Shown here: positions 8,248 through 15,743 of the stretch, piece after piece
How the letters are laid out: each line of letters starts with the position of its first letter
Position numbering within the stretch: position 1 is the stretch's first letter
Assembly (NCBI GenBank): GCA_944326915.1
Contig: CALVFT010000003.1
Coordinates: 119,782 to 183,781 of the forward strand
Reading direction: 5' to 3'
Source: Candidatus Gastranaerophilales bacterium
GTDB lineage: Bacteria; Cyanobacteriota; Vampirovibrionia; Gastranaerophilales; Gastranaerophilaceae
Length of the DNA stretch: 64,000 bases
Translations under genes and position numbers: made by a program
The notes under the pieces: generated by a model
The model's input: the letters and a program-made list of their open reading frames with translations, nothing else
Database searches by the model: none
What the model was told of the DNA's origin: nothing

Positions 8248-9552
8248 ATGGGTATGGCAGCATCTCAAGCTCGTTTCTTGGGCTTGACAGCTAGAAAGAC
8301 AAATGTTGAATATGAAGGACAACAAGTCAATCAACAAAGAACTGCATTGTCTAACCAATCCGCTAACTACTACAATCAGTTGTTAGGTATGACAGTTCCT
8401 ACTCCACCTTCTATTCAAGATTTCACTAAAACTGTATATTCTTTTAACGATGGAGCTTTAACTAATAATATTACTTCATTAATTGCTCAAGCAAATGGTA
8501 CTTACATAGTTAGTTATACTTCTTCTTGGACTGATGATTTTGCAGCTGTTTCTGCTGGATCTTCTATCATCACTGAAAAAGAACTTGATTCTTCATACAC
8601 TGCAAGCAATACAGTTGCTGCAAATTATGAAAATGCTACTTTAGAAAAACAAGCTGACGATACATATGCTATTGTAATTGATGGCAAAAAGGTTGAAGAA
8701 GGCATTATTCTTAAAGACGGTAAATACACTGATAAAAACGGTATTTATGAATATAACACTAGTGGTGGTAATGTTAACAAAGTATATTCTAATGTATACA
8801 CTATGACTGATGATGATGGCAATGTTATTACTAACTCTGCTTCTCTTATCAACGGCAAATACTACACTCACTCTGTTGGTTCTAAAGAATTAAGAACTCT
8901 TGGTTCTATTACCACTGATGATGAAGGCAATTATACTGGAAATGATGAGTATCTTAAAACTTTATCTAAACCTCAAATTGCGAAATTAAAAACTGAAGAA
9001 GATCAATATGTTAAACTTTTAAACAGTCAATATGGAAATGCAGATTGGCAAGTAAGATACGTATTTAATTCTACTACTAAAACTTACTCTCCATACTTCT
9101 ATAAAAAAGATGATGTTGATAAAGCTACTTATTCTGACAACGGAGCTTCTCAATCATATATTCCGGCTTATACTATTGGTTCTGCACAAAAAACTGAAGA
9201 ACACAAAGGAGTACCGGCTAGAATTGAACAAGATTCTTCTGGAAGATTAATTAACATTACTCTTAACCCTGGTACTGATGATGAAATTACATATTCATTA
9301 ACTACAAATACTACTACTGATCAAGCGGCTTACGATGATGCGATGAACCAATATGAATATGATAAGTATCAATATGATCAGTCTATTCAAGAAATTAACG
9401 CTAAAATTGAAATTGTTCAAGCTGAAGACAAAAACCTTGAATTAAGATTAAAACAACTAGATACAGAACAAGATGCTATACAAACCGAAATGGACGCTGT
9501 TCAAAAAGTTATTGAAAAGAATACTGAATCTACTTTCAAAACTTTCGGTTAA
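8248..9552 (+). CDS. Lineage-specific coiled-coil protein (MGMAASQARFLGLTAR-type)
   Basis: A 434-residue protein preceded by a strong purine-rich Shine-Dalgarno (AAGAAAGGAAAG). The N-terminus MGMAASQARFLGLTARKT, continuing to about residue 45, is helical and polar with no signal peptide. The middle, about 60-350, is rich in Thr, Ser, Asp and Tyr and looks like an extracellular beta-rich region. The C-terminus, about 360-430, is a heptad-like coiled coil rich in Gln, Glu and Lys. Helix-linker-helix ends around a variable middle are reminiscent of self-assembling surface proteins such as flagellins or hook proteins, but that is only an architectural analogy. It is followed by its own strong terminator, so it is monocistronic. 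Function is unknown. Confidence 0.75.
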   Translation: MGMAASQARFLGLTARKTNVEYEGQQVNQQRTALSNQSANYYNQLLGMTVPTPPSIQDFTKTVYSFNDGALTNNITSLIAQANGTYIVSYTSSWTDDFAAVSAGSSIITEKELDSSYTASNTVAANYENATLEKQADDTYAIVIDGKKVEEGIILKDGKYTDKNGIYEYNTSGGNVNKVYSNVYTMTDDDGNVITNSASLINGKYYTHSVGSKELRTLGSITTDDEGNYTGNDEYLKTLSKPQIAKLKTEEDQYVKLLNSQYGNADWQVRYVFNSTTKTYSPYFYKKDDVDKATYSDNGASQSYIPAYTIGSAQKTEEHKGVPARIEQDSSGRLINITLNPGTDDEITYSLTTNTTTDQAAYDDAMNQYEYDKYQYDQSIQEINAKIEIVQAEDKNLELRLKQLDTEQDAIQTEMDAVQKVIEKNTESTFKTFG

Positions 9553-9553
9553 T

Positions 9554-9621
9554 AAAACAAATTCCTCCATTAATTTTACTAAATGGAATTTACGCAAGAT
9601 TTATAGAGGAATTTGTTTTTA
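9554..9621 (+). terminator. Long-stem terminator after the coiled-coil protein gene
   Basis: A 14-bp stem (9554-9567 with 9606-9619) around a 38-nt loop, directly after the stop codon, ending in a T-run. Confidence 0.65.
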
Positions 9622-9664
9622 TAAAAAAAATTTTTATTTTTCCTTTCCCTTTTTCCCTTAATTT

Positions 9665-9690
9665 AGACTAACTTAAGTTAGTCTTTTTTA
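9665..9690. terminator. Bidirectional terminator between convergent genes
   Basis: A perfect 20-bp palindrome (9665-9684) followed by a T-run on the plus strand. It is placed just after the minus-strand stop codon at 9691, and lies between the convergent genes at 8248 and 9691. Confidence 0.7.
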
Positions 9691-10476
9691 TTATTCTGAC
9701 TGTATCGATATATTCATAAGCTCAATATCATCATAATCAATATACGCATGTTGAGTAAGATTTCGACCTGTTTTAATAGTTATTTCATTGTTTTGTTCTG
9801 GTTTAACTAAATTAGAAGGTAGTAAAATTCTTTGGCCATCTCCATTGAGCTGAATTTCAGAAATTTTTGTACCATTAAAATACACCTCAGGAGCTGACGC
9901 ATAAGAGTTTAAAACTTTATTCTGTCCCATTTTTTTAGCCATCATAGTATCTATACCAATAATTGAGCCAATTACTAGATAAATTTTTTCAGATTTAGAA
10001 ACCGAAGGCATTTTAAAGGTCTTTGAATAATAGGGGCCCAAAGCTCTACCTTTAAATTCTGTAGAATTCGCAGAAGCATTAGAATAATTATCATCACCTA
10101 GGTGAAACATTTCAGCAGAAAGAATAATATCTTGAATATTACTTTTTTCTATAGCAACCACCATAGGAACAGAAGCAATTTTATCATCAATTGTTAAAGA
10201 AAAAGGCCTATAACCATCTTTTTTTACGGACAAAATCTGAGGCCCATTAATCTGAGTATTCAAATTAAAAACCCCATTGTTATCAGTAGTAGTTGAATAA
10301 TTCTGCTTTGGAATAGAGACAGTTGCATTCGGTACAGGCATATTTGTCTGATTATCAATGATCCGATTTTGTTCTCCTATCCCAGTCTTGCTAACTCCAC
10401 CCTCCATTACTGCAGCGTTACAAGGTAAAATAAATAAAGCCATAAAAAAAGTAAATAGTAATATTCTTTTATACAT
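9691..10476 (-). CDS. Exported protein with carboxypeptidase-regulatory-like domain
   Basis: The start is placed at ATG 10476, giving 261 residues. GAGGA lies 10 nt upstream, and the protein then begins with a clean signal peptide (MYKRILLFTFFMALFILPCNA). Residues about 35-90 resemble a carboxypeptidase regulatory-like beta-sandwich: NRIIDNQTNMPVPNATVSIP, then TTDNNGVFNL and ILSVKKDGYRPF. The rest (about 100-261) is beta-rich with no catalytic motif I can see. It is probably periplasmic or surface-bound and may bind carbohydrate or protein. It is the only gene on this strand between the terminator at 9665 and the tRNA, so no operon context helps. Confidence 0.65.
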   Translation of the reverse strand: MYKRILLFTFFMALFILPCNAAVMEGGVSKTGIGEQNRIIDNQTNMPVPNATVSIPKQNYSTTTDNNGVFNLNTQINGPQILSVKKDGYRPFSLTIDDKIASVPMVVAIEKSNIQDIILSAEMFHLGDDNYSNASANSTEFKGRALGPYYSKTFKMPSVSKSEKIYLVIGSIIGIDTMMAKKMGQNKVLNSYASAPEVYFNGTKISEIQLNGDGQRILLPSNLVKPEQNNEITIKTGRNLTQHAYIDYDDIELMNISIQSE

Positions 10477-10631
10477 ATAAACCAAATCCTCAACTTTATA
10501 AATATAATTAAATAAAATCAAGTTAATAAAAGTCTCTATATAAAAAATTAATTGGATAATCAAAAAAATATAAAAATTTTATTTGAAATTTGAAATGTTT
10601 TTGATATTATATAATCATGACAAATGCATAA

Positions 10632-10718
10632 GCCGATGTGATGAAATTGGTAGACGTGCTAGACTCAAAATCTTGTGAGGGCAACCTCGTGCCGGTTCGA
10701 CTCCGGCCATCGGCACCA
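10632..10718 (+). tRNA. tRNA-Leu (anticodon CAA)
   Basis: The acceptor stem GCCGATG pairs with the 3' side ending ATCGGC. The D-arm contains GAAATTGGTAGAC, the anticodon loop CTCAAAA gives CAA, a long variable arm is present, and the T-arm is GGTTCGACTCC. The 3' CCA is encoded (10716-10718). A plausible promoter is TTGAAA 10583-10588 with TATTAT 10605-10610. Confidence 0.95.
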
Positions 10719-10719
10719 T

Positions 10720-10748
10720 AAAAAAGACCTTTAATAAGGTCTTTTTTA
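10720..10748 (+). terminator. Terminator after tRNA-Leu(CAA)
   Basis: Stem AAGACCTT (10724-10731) with AAGGTCTT (10736-10743) and loop TAAT, followed by a T-run. It sits directly after the tRNA. Confidence 0.8.
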
Positions 10749-10790
10749 TTTAAAAACTATAATCAAATCATTTAATAGTTTATACAAACC

Positions 10791-11453
10791 CTATTCATCC
10801 AAAATTTTTACAAATATAATCCCGTTAATTATGGCATATTCATCTTTTTCACAATAATTTATAGGAGTAAGAATAACATATAACGCGTTTTCAGACTTTT
10901 CATACTTTTCATTATCATTGATATTTTGCAAATTTATTTTTTTTTGTTTGATTTGCCAATATGAAAATTCATTTTCTTTGTCATAGGGATCAAATATTTT
11001 TAAATCATTATCATTTATTGAAATAAGATTTACATAATGCCCATATTGCCTAATATATGAATTATTTGACTTTTTATAAACTCCAACATTGATAATTACA
11101 GAATAACCGTCAGTCAAGTATTGCTCTATCGTTTTTAAATCTAAGTTTTGTTTTTCTTTAAATTTATGAACCTTTTTAATTCCATAGTATTGGATATCAG
11201 CATCAATCATTTGATTTGCAAAATATTTTTTTAATCCGTTACAGAGATTGAATGTTGTAGTGCCATTCTCATTCGTCTTTAATAACTTACTTAACTCCGA
11301 AATTTCACTATTTTTACAATCTTGGCATTTATCTTTTATGAGATTAAAAGCACTTACCACACCACAGGAATACTCATCATTTTGCTTTTCATAAGCAAAA
11401 CAACATACTCCTTGTAAAAGAACAAATAAACATATAAGTAAGCATTTAACCAT
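10791..11453 (-). CDS. Secreted C39-like cysteine peptidase
   Basis: A 220-residue protein with a signal peptide (MVKCLLICLFVLLQGVCCFA). The mature region begins with QNDEYSCGVVSAFNLI, matching the C39/papain-like start in which Gln and Cys30 form the oxyanion hole and nucleophile. A GHYVNLISI segment at about 140-148 supplies the His, and IFDPYD just after supplies the Asp. C39 domains usually cleave double-glycine leader peptides, but stand-alone exported ones have other or unknown targets. There is no Shine-Dalgarno; TAAAAT ends 6 nt before ATG 11453, a leaderless pattern. No obvious substrate or ABC exporter lies adjacent. Confidence 0.7.
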   Translation of the reverse strand: MVKCLLICLFVLLQGVCCFAYEKQNDEYSCGVVSAFNLIKDKCQDCKNSEISELSKLLKTNENGTTTFNLCNGLKKYFANQMIDADIQYYGIKKVHKFKEKQNLDLKTIEQYLTDGYSVIINVGVYKKSNNSYIRQYGHYVNLISINDNDLKIFDPYDKENEFSYWQIKQKKINLQNINDNEKYEKSENALYVILTPINYCEKDEYAIINGIIFVKILDE

Positions 11454-11538
11454 AGTTAAATTTTATCATAAATATAATTCCAAAATTTATAACTAAATAT
11501 CCGACAATATTTAAACATAGCGTTATTATGGCCTAAAT

Positions 11539-12393
11539 CTATGGTAGACATTCCCAATACTTCTTTGTTGGATCATCAGGACAAATATCTTGCAATGCAT
11601 ACCAAGCACACCCCATACCATTACCTTTTTGATTATTTTTAGTTGTACAAGGATAACCTCTCTGTTCTACACCTGCTATTTGAGAAGCACTAGCTCCTGA
11701 GCTAGGATCTCGATTAGGGAGTGCATCTACTTCATCCTGAGTCAAATTATTTGTTGTTTTCATTGGTACTAGAAAGTCATTATCATCTACATAAAACAGA
11801 AAAATGTCATGCCCAAGTTTATTTGGACGTTTATTAGCACCATTTACATCTACAGTTATACCAATTGTACCTGCATTAAGAACTAACTGAAAACAGGAAC
11901 CATCCGGAGCGAGGTACTTTGGTTTAGCAGTAGCACCTATATCCATATAGGCATCGTTCGTATTATTGTAATTACGCGGAGAAATAGTATAAGTACACTT
12001 ACCTGCTACTTTCATAATCTTATTATACTCATCTATAAGCAACTCTCTATAAGGAAAAGAATTATTGGCTTTATCATACTCAACAAATGTTTTTTTAAAA
12101 TCAGCAACACCCAATGAATTTTTTGTCTGAAGCATGGCCTGAGAATGAATACTCGCAGCCTTTTTTAATTGAGAAGCTAAAACTTTGTGTTGATATTTTT
12201 GTATAACAGAAGGTAATGTTAAAGCTGCAACAACACCAATAACACCTAAAGTTATTAACACTTCTGCTAAAGTAAACGCATATTTCCAACCTTTTAAATA
12301 TTGTTTAATAGGTGCATCATAATTTTTTTTTGTATTTTTTAAAGAGAAAGAGACATAGCTAACTAAGCCTTGAGAAGTGCCCCCCCCCCTAAA
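11539..12393 (-). CDS. Type IV prepilin-like protein with disrupted 5' end
   Basis: The reading frame contains a complete prepilin cleavage and helix motif, WKYAFTLAEVLITLGVIGVVAALTLPSV, with Glu5 after the cleavage site, then a Cys-containing globular domain of about 210 residues ending near CLP. No ATG, GTG or TTG occurs in frame upstream of the motif; the only in-frame GTG (12261) is inside the pilin helix. A strong GGAGGAG (12414-12420) lies 6 nt before ATA-AAA-AAA-TTT-AAT-TTA (from 12407), which looks like a former or non-canonical start. That segment is out of frame with the pilin by one base across a G10 tract (12380-12389). The gene is therefore phase-off, decayed or mis-assembled. 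The interval given is the open frame, not a proven start. Pilins of this class build pili or competence pseudopili. Confidence 0.65.
   Translation of the reverse strand, partial: FRGGGTSQGLVSYVSFSLKNTKKNYDAPIKQYLKGWKYAFTLAEVLITLGVIGVVAALTLPSVIQKYQHKVLASQLKKAASIHSQAMLQTKNSLGVADFKKTFVEYDKANNSFPYRELLIDEYNKIMKVAGKCTYTISPRNYNNTNDAYMDIGATAKPKYLAPDGSCFQLVLNAGTIGITVDVNGANKRPNKLGHDIFLFYVDDNDFLVPMKTTNNLTQDEVDALPNRDPSSGASASQIAGVEQRGYPCTTKNNQKGNGMGCAWYALQDICPDDPTKKYWECLP
12380..12389 (-). repeat. Ten-base poly-G (coding strand) homopolymer tract
   Basis: Ten consecutive C on the plus strand, the longest G/C run I noticed in this AT-rich window. It sits between a strong Shine-Dalgarno and the prepilin frame. 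Tracts like this mutate by slipped-strand mispairing. One added G or two lost G would join the ATAAAAAAATTT segment to the pilin frame. Confidence 0.8.
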
Positions 12394-12487
12394 TTAAATT
12401 TTTTTATTATTTACTCCTCCGTTCTTTCATAAAGTAGTATAAACTATTTTAATTCCTATTTCAAGTAAAAACAAAAAAGAAGTTTAA

Positions 12488-12871
12488 CTAAGCTTCTTTT
12501 TCAGGTATTAATAATTTTCCAGGAACAAATACTCCTACCAAAAGCATTATCAATCCAATAAACGGAATCACACCACATAAAATAGTCAATACAATAGAGG
12601 AAATAACTCCAACTTTTAAACTTCCAAACAAATCATAAAAACGTTTTGAAAATGCTGCAAAAGATAACCAAAAGCCGACCAATAACAAAATTATTACAAC
12701 AGGAAATAAAAGTACTGCAAGCCCAATCAATTTTAATAAAATTACTGGGACAACAAAAAATAAAACAGCCAATTGTGCCCAAATAAAATCCTTTCTGCCA
12801 ATTGGACCATCTATTTTCCAAATAGACTCACTCTCGTCAAACTCATAATACGTATGCAGATTATCACCCAT
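12488..12871 (-). CDS. Small multi-pass membrane protein, DUF805-like
   Basis: ATG 12871 has an ideal AGGAGGT 7 nt upstream, giving 127 residues. A polar N-terminus leads to GPIGRKDFIWAQL, resembling the GR-x-x-FW entry motif of DUF805 proteins. Three to four hydrophobic helices follow, with a cytoplasmic-looking loop FSKRFYDLFGS in the position of the family's R-R-x-H-D loop. The protein ends in a charged tail. DUF805 proteins are small inner-membrane proteins of unknown function. It has no operon partner. The His of the classical loop is not seen, so the family call is tentative. Confidence 0.6.
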   Translation of the reverse strand: MGDNLHTYYEFDESESIWKIDGPIGRKDFIWAQLAVLFFVVPVILLKLIGLAVLLFPVVIILLLVGFWLSFAAFSKRFYDLFGSLKVGVISSIVLTILCGVIPFIGLIMLLVGVFVPGKLLIPEKEA

Positions 12872-12969
12872 CTCAAAAACCTCCTGATTAACACAACAAA
12901 ACAATTATAATTCAAAAGCGTTTAATGTAATCATATATACAATGTATTAAAAGATTAATACAAACATTC

Positions 12970-12997
12970 TAGACATTATTTATTTTAGATGTAAAAT
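12970..12997 (+). promoter_or_regulatory. Possible promoter of the kinase-like gene
   Basis: TAGACA (12970-12975), 16-bp spacer, TAAAAT (12992-12997), 40 bp upstream of ATG 13037. It is only a moderate match. Confidence 0.35.
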
Positions 12998-13036
12998 TAT
13001 TAATGTCGTTGGATAAAAATTTTAATAGGGATAAAT

Positions 13037-14221
13037 ATGAGAGTTTCTTTTAGTGTAAATTGCGGTTTTTCAAAAAATCATTTTAATAATTTTACATCAA
13101 ATCAAATCGAAAAAAGAACAGAGCAAGAAAAGGATCAAAAAACAAATTCAAGAATAATAAAGAATTCTGCTTATGCAGCTACTGCTCTAGCTATTTTAGG
13201 AACAGGGATCTATATTTACAACAGCATAAAAAAGCCTTCTCAAAATCATGCTATACAAAGCACTATTACAAAAGATATGCTACCTAGCCTTCCTGATACA
13301 CCATTAGCTAAATCGCTGCCAGACTTTTTAAAAAAAGCACTTAGTACTGATGACAACTTTGAAAAACTTACAAAATTTATGACACATCCTCAAGAAACTG
13401 AAATACTTGGTAGTGGGGCTAATTCTACAGTTTATAACTTACCGTTTCTAGATGAATATGTTCTAAAAATACTAAATCATGATAAACTTATAGAATCTAG
13501 TAAAATTCCATTAGGGATTTTTCCAGACAACGTAAATTTAGGCCAACCGGTTTGGGTTAATCCAGAAAATAAAAGATTTATTTTACTTAAAAAAGTTACA
13601 GGTAGGCCAAACTCTATTTATAACTGGTCAAAGACAATCTATAATCAAGAAACAGGACGTCCTCAAAACATTGAACCAGAACAAGCGATTAATTATTTCT
13701 TTAATATAACTAAAATTTCCCAAATGAGCCAAAAAGCTTTTGATGACTTGGCTAATCAAGTTAAAATTCTTGATACAACACCTAAATATAATGGAGACCC
13801 ACATATTGGATTCAAAACAGACTGCATAAATCCAAACAATCTTCTCATAGATTTCAATAAAGAAGAATTTCACTTCATCGATTATTTTGCAAAAGATAAT
13901 TCAAAATACCAAAATTCCTACATGGATATGGTTGCCGTAATAAGTGATTTTACATTAATGCCAGAATTTTTTGACCTACTTCCTCCTAATGAGCAAAAAC
14001 AGTTATTAAGTTCCCTAAAAGAAATTGATAAAAAATGCTTTAAGGCTGCCGAAAAAGTTGGGTTAACTACAGACAAAGACACATTCTTAACTTATATCGA
14101 CAAAACTAATAAATATTTTCCAATCCAAAGTGTAAAAAAACATCACGAAGAAGGCGAATATAAAAGAGAGTATTCCTATACAGCTAGAAAGCTACTTGAA
14201 ATCTTAAAAAACAACGAATAA
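13037..14221 (+). CDS. Membrane-anchored protein-kinase-like protein
   Basis: A 394-residue protein. The N-terminus is Phe/Asn-rich (MRVSFSVNCGFSKNHFNNF), followed by one hydrophobic helix at about 46-62. From about residue 122 the sequence follows the kinase fold: a glycine loop LGSGANSTVY (124-133), YVLKIL with candidate ATP lysine K144, a hinge-like FILLKKVTG (181-189), a catalytic-loop-like TDCINPNNLLID (D262 and N267 spaced as in D-x-x-x-x-N), and FHFIDYF with D282 in the DFG position. The classical HRD His/Arg are absent, as in aminoglycoside/HipA/effector-type kinases. Substrate is unknown. It abuts the convergent gene at 14222 with no gap. An active kinase is inference; it could be a pseudokinase. 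Confidence 0.6.
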   Translation: MRVSFSVNCGFSKNHFNNFTSNQIEKRTEQEKDQKTNSRIIKNSAYAATALAILGTGIYIYNSIKKPSQNHAIQSTITKDMLPSLPDTPLAKSLPDFLKKALSTDDNFEKLTKFMTHPQETEILGSGANSTVYNLPFLDEYVLKILNHDKLIESSKIPLGIFPDNVNLGQPVWVNPENKRFILLKKVTGRPNSIYNWSKTIYNQETGRPQNIEPEQAINYFFNITKISQMSQKAFDDLANQVKILDTTPKYNGDPHIGFKTDCINPNNLLIDFNKEEFHFIDYFAKDNSKYQNSYMDMVAVISDFTLMPEFFDLLPPNEQKQLLSSLKEIDKKCFKAAEKVGLTTDKDTFLTYIDKTNKYFPIQSVKKHHEEGEYKREYSYTARKLLEILKNNE

Positions 14222-14893
14222 CTATTTAGTCAAATTGATATCAGGCTTAACCAACGACAATTTCGCAAACAAACTCTTAAAAATTTCCCTTATAGTAAGC
14301 CCACTTTTTTCATAACCAAAATCATTCATCTCAAATTTTTGATCTACACATTCATTAATATTAGGATTAAAACGAAAATATCTTCCCTCAGCACTTCTCT
14401 TACCAGATTTCAGATCACGTTCAAAATTTGTACAACTGCCATCTATTGTACTCAACAAACCTTGAGACATCCTGCCATCTTTGTCAGATATTACAATATC
14501 CAAGCATTGTCTTTCTAATTGAGGATTCTCAACTTTTTCATAAGAGTACCCATAACCAGGATACCTAAACACGACTCCTTTTGTATCCGTAAAAATATTT
14601 ATTTTTGTCTTACCTTTAAGAGTTTTATCCATATTAATATAAACCAATGCATCACCTAATTGAGTCACTACCGGTTTAGAAGTTTTATCATTAACACCTA
14701 CAATTTTATTTAAAAATTTTATTTTATTAACAAGTTTTTCTACTCCATTTGCGACATCTTGCTTTGCTACTACAGAAGCATCAATAACTTCTTTAAGACT
14801 ATATAATCTATCTCCACGAAAACTTGGACTGGAATAACTCTTATTCATTTGATACTTTGGAGAATTTAAACTACTTGCTGCTAAAATATTCAT
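14222..14893 (-). CDS. SFRG-type lineage-specific protein
   Basis: A 223-residue protein with no recognised domain. A short Ser/Asn/Tyr-rich N-terminus runs into SSPSFRGDRLYSLKE (about residues 21-35), the same kind of (S/A)F(K/R)G element seen in proteins at 3761 and 60323. The rest is soluble and mixed alpha/beta, with no clear transmembrane helix. It includes ALVYINMDKTLKGKTKINIFTD split over about 88-110 and a Cys-containing SQGLLSTIDGSCTNFERD. It is a single gene facing the kinase-like gene end to end. Function unknown. Confidence 0.65.
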   Translation of the reverse strand: MNILAASSLNSPKYQMNKSYSSPSFRGDRLYSLKEVIDASVVAKQDVANGVEKLVNKIKFLNKIVGVNDKTSKPVVTQLGDALVYINMDKTLKGKTKINIFTDTKGVVFRYPGYGYSYEKVENPQLERQCLDIVISDKDGRMSQGLLSTIDGSCTNFERDLKSGKRSAEGRYFRFNPNINECVDQKFEMNDFGYEKSGLTIREIFKSLFAKLSLVKPDINLTK

Positions 14894-15140
14894 TTCAAAA
14901 CTTCCTTAAAATTTGATAAATTACTATTTTTAAAATAAAAAATATTAAAAATTGCTAAATTATGAAGATTCATTAAAAAACTGGATTGTATTACTAGTAA
15001 ATATTATTAACTCTAACAAATACAAATATATTATACTTAAAGATATTCCTAAATTACAAATATAAACTTATATAAGTTTATAAGTTATACTTTCACCTAA
15101 ATAAAAGGATAAAAAGATACAATACCAACATTATTATGGT

Positions 15141-15157
15141 GTCGGAGAAGGGACTTG
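15141..15157 (-). repeat. Duplicated 3' end of tRNA-Leu(CAG)
   Basis: GTCGGAGAAGGGACTTG at 15141-15157 is identical to 15332-15348, the 3' acceptor and T-arm part of the tRNA-Leu. In the copy, the 3' end is followed by an ACCA-like sequence on the minus strand. The copies lie 191 bp apart in direct orientation, as for integration (att) sites or a tRNA-fragment remnant. Confidence 0.6.
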
Positions 15158-15295
15158 TCTTGGTCGCTCGCGTTTAACGGCAATTCCGTGTTTTGTTTTC
15201 GTGATTTTATCACTCCAAACAAAAACACTCCAGCCTCAGCTCGCTCCCGCTGAACCCGCTAAAAAGGATTAAAGCCCTCACCAATCAAGCATATT

Positions 15296-15328
15296 AAAAA
15301 AAGGATAACTCTAGTTATCCTTTTTTTA
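15296..15328 (-). terminator. Terminator after tRNA-Leu(CAG)
   Basis: A 15-bp stem (15296-15310 with 15313-15327) and a 2-nt centre, with A and T runs on both sides, so it can act on either strand. It directly follows the minus-strand tRNA. Confidence 0.8.
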
Positions 15329-15330
15329 AT

Positions 15331-15411
15331 TGTCGGAGAAGGGACTTGAACCCTCAAGGATTTCTCCATGCGCACCTGAAACGCACGTGTTTACCATTTC
15401 ACCACTCCGAC
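15331..15411 (-). tRNA. tRNA-Leu (anticodon CAG)
   Basis: The acceptor GTCGGAG pairs with CTCCGAC, with discriminator A and no encoded CCA. The D-arm is TGGTGAAATGGTAAAC. The anticodon stem TGCGT/GCGCA has loop TTCAGGT, giving CAG. The variable arm is GGAGAAATCC and the T-arm GGGTTCAAGTCCC. Its 5' end lies 1 nt after the cutA stop codon, so it may be processed from a cutA transcript. Confidence 0.9.
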
Positions 15412-15412
15412 A

Positions 15413-15730
15413 TTAATCTCTCGTTGTATTATCAATCCAATTTAAATCCTTATCAAGTCCTTGATCAATACCCAGTGAGACAACCTCAGGGACTTCATAA
15501 GGATGATGCTTTACAATAAAATCTTTTAAATCTGAAAACAATCCACTTTTTGTTTTCATTATCATTAAATATTCACTATCTTCAATTATTTCATTTTTCA
15601 ACGAATAGATTGATGTAATATTCGGGATAATATTCACACAAGCTGCTAACTTAGATTCTACAACCATTTTAGAAATCTCTTTAGCTCGTTTTTCATCATC
15701 AATTGTTGACAGCACCAAAATATATTCCAT
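15413..15730 (-). CDS. cutA: Divalent-cation tolerance protein CutA
   Basis: A 105-residue CutA1-family protein, a small trimeric ferredoxin-fold cytosolic protein linked to copper tolerance in E. coli; its general role is unclear. Family motifs are STIDDEKRAKEISKMVVESKLAACVNI (residues about 7-33), the SLKNEIIEDSEYLMIMKT strand-turn-strand at about 45-62, and HHPYEVPEVVSL at about 75-86. Length is standard. No Shine-Dalgarno is visible and the -10-like TAATAT ends 6 nt before the ATG. It is 13 bp downstream of the membrane protein gene at 15744 and ends 1 nt before the tRNA-Leu. Confidence 0.92.
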   Translation of the reverse strand: MEYILVLSTIDDEKRAKEISKMVVESKLAACVNIIPNITSIYSLKNEIIEDSEYLMIMKTKSGLFSDLKDFIVKHHPYEVPEVVSLGIDQGLDKDLNWIDNTTRD

Positions 15731-15743
15731 AAAATCATATTAA

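Larger units (their letters stand above)
14894..15330. other. Intergenic region with a tRNA-end relic and G+C-richer patch
   Basis: The first ~240 bases are AT-rich and show nothing I can identify. From about 15141 to 15275 the base composition changes visibly (CGCTCGCG, CTCGCTCCCGC). There is a copy of the 3' end of the nearby tRNA-Leu, and no open frame of useful length. The stretch ends in a perfect terminator hairpin at 15296-15328. Confidence 0.6.

Noticed and set aside
12101..12289. A 62-codon frame overlapping the prepilin 5' end in another frame
   Set aside because: It runs in another frame through the conserved pilin helix and has no pilin or other motif.
15158..15290. A transposon or IS remnant in the G+C-richer patch
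   Set aside because: There is no open frame, no terminal inverted repeats and no transposase motif. Only the tRNA-end direct repeat can be supported.
15331..15411. Reading the tRNA as selenocysteine tRNA (anticodon TCA)
   Set aside because: A shifted anticodon stem gives TCA, but the stem TGCGT/GCGCA with loop TTCAGGT pairs better and gives CAG. The gene also has ordinary Leu-type length and no extended acceptor stem.
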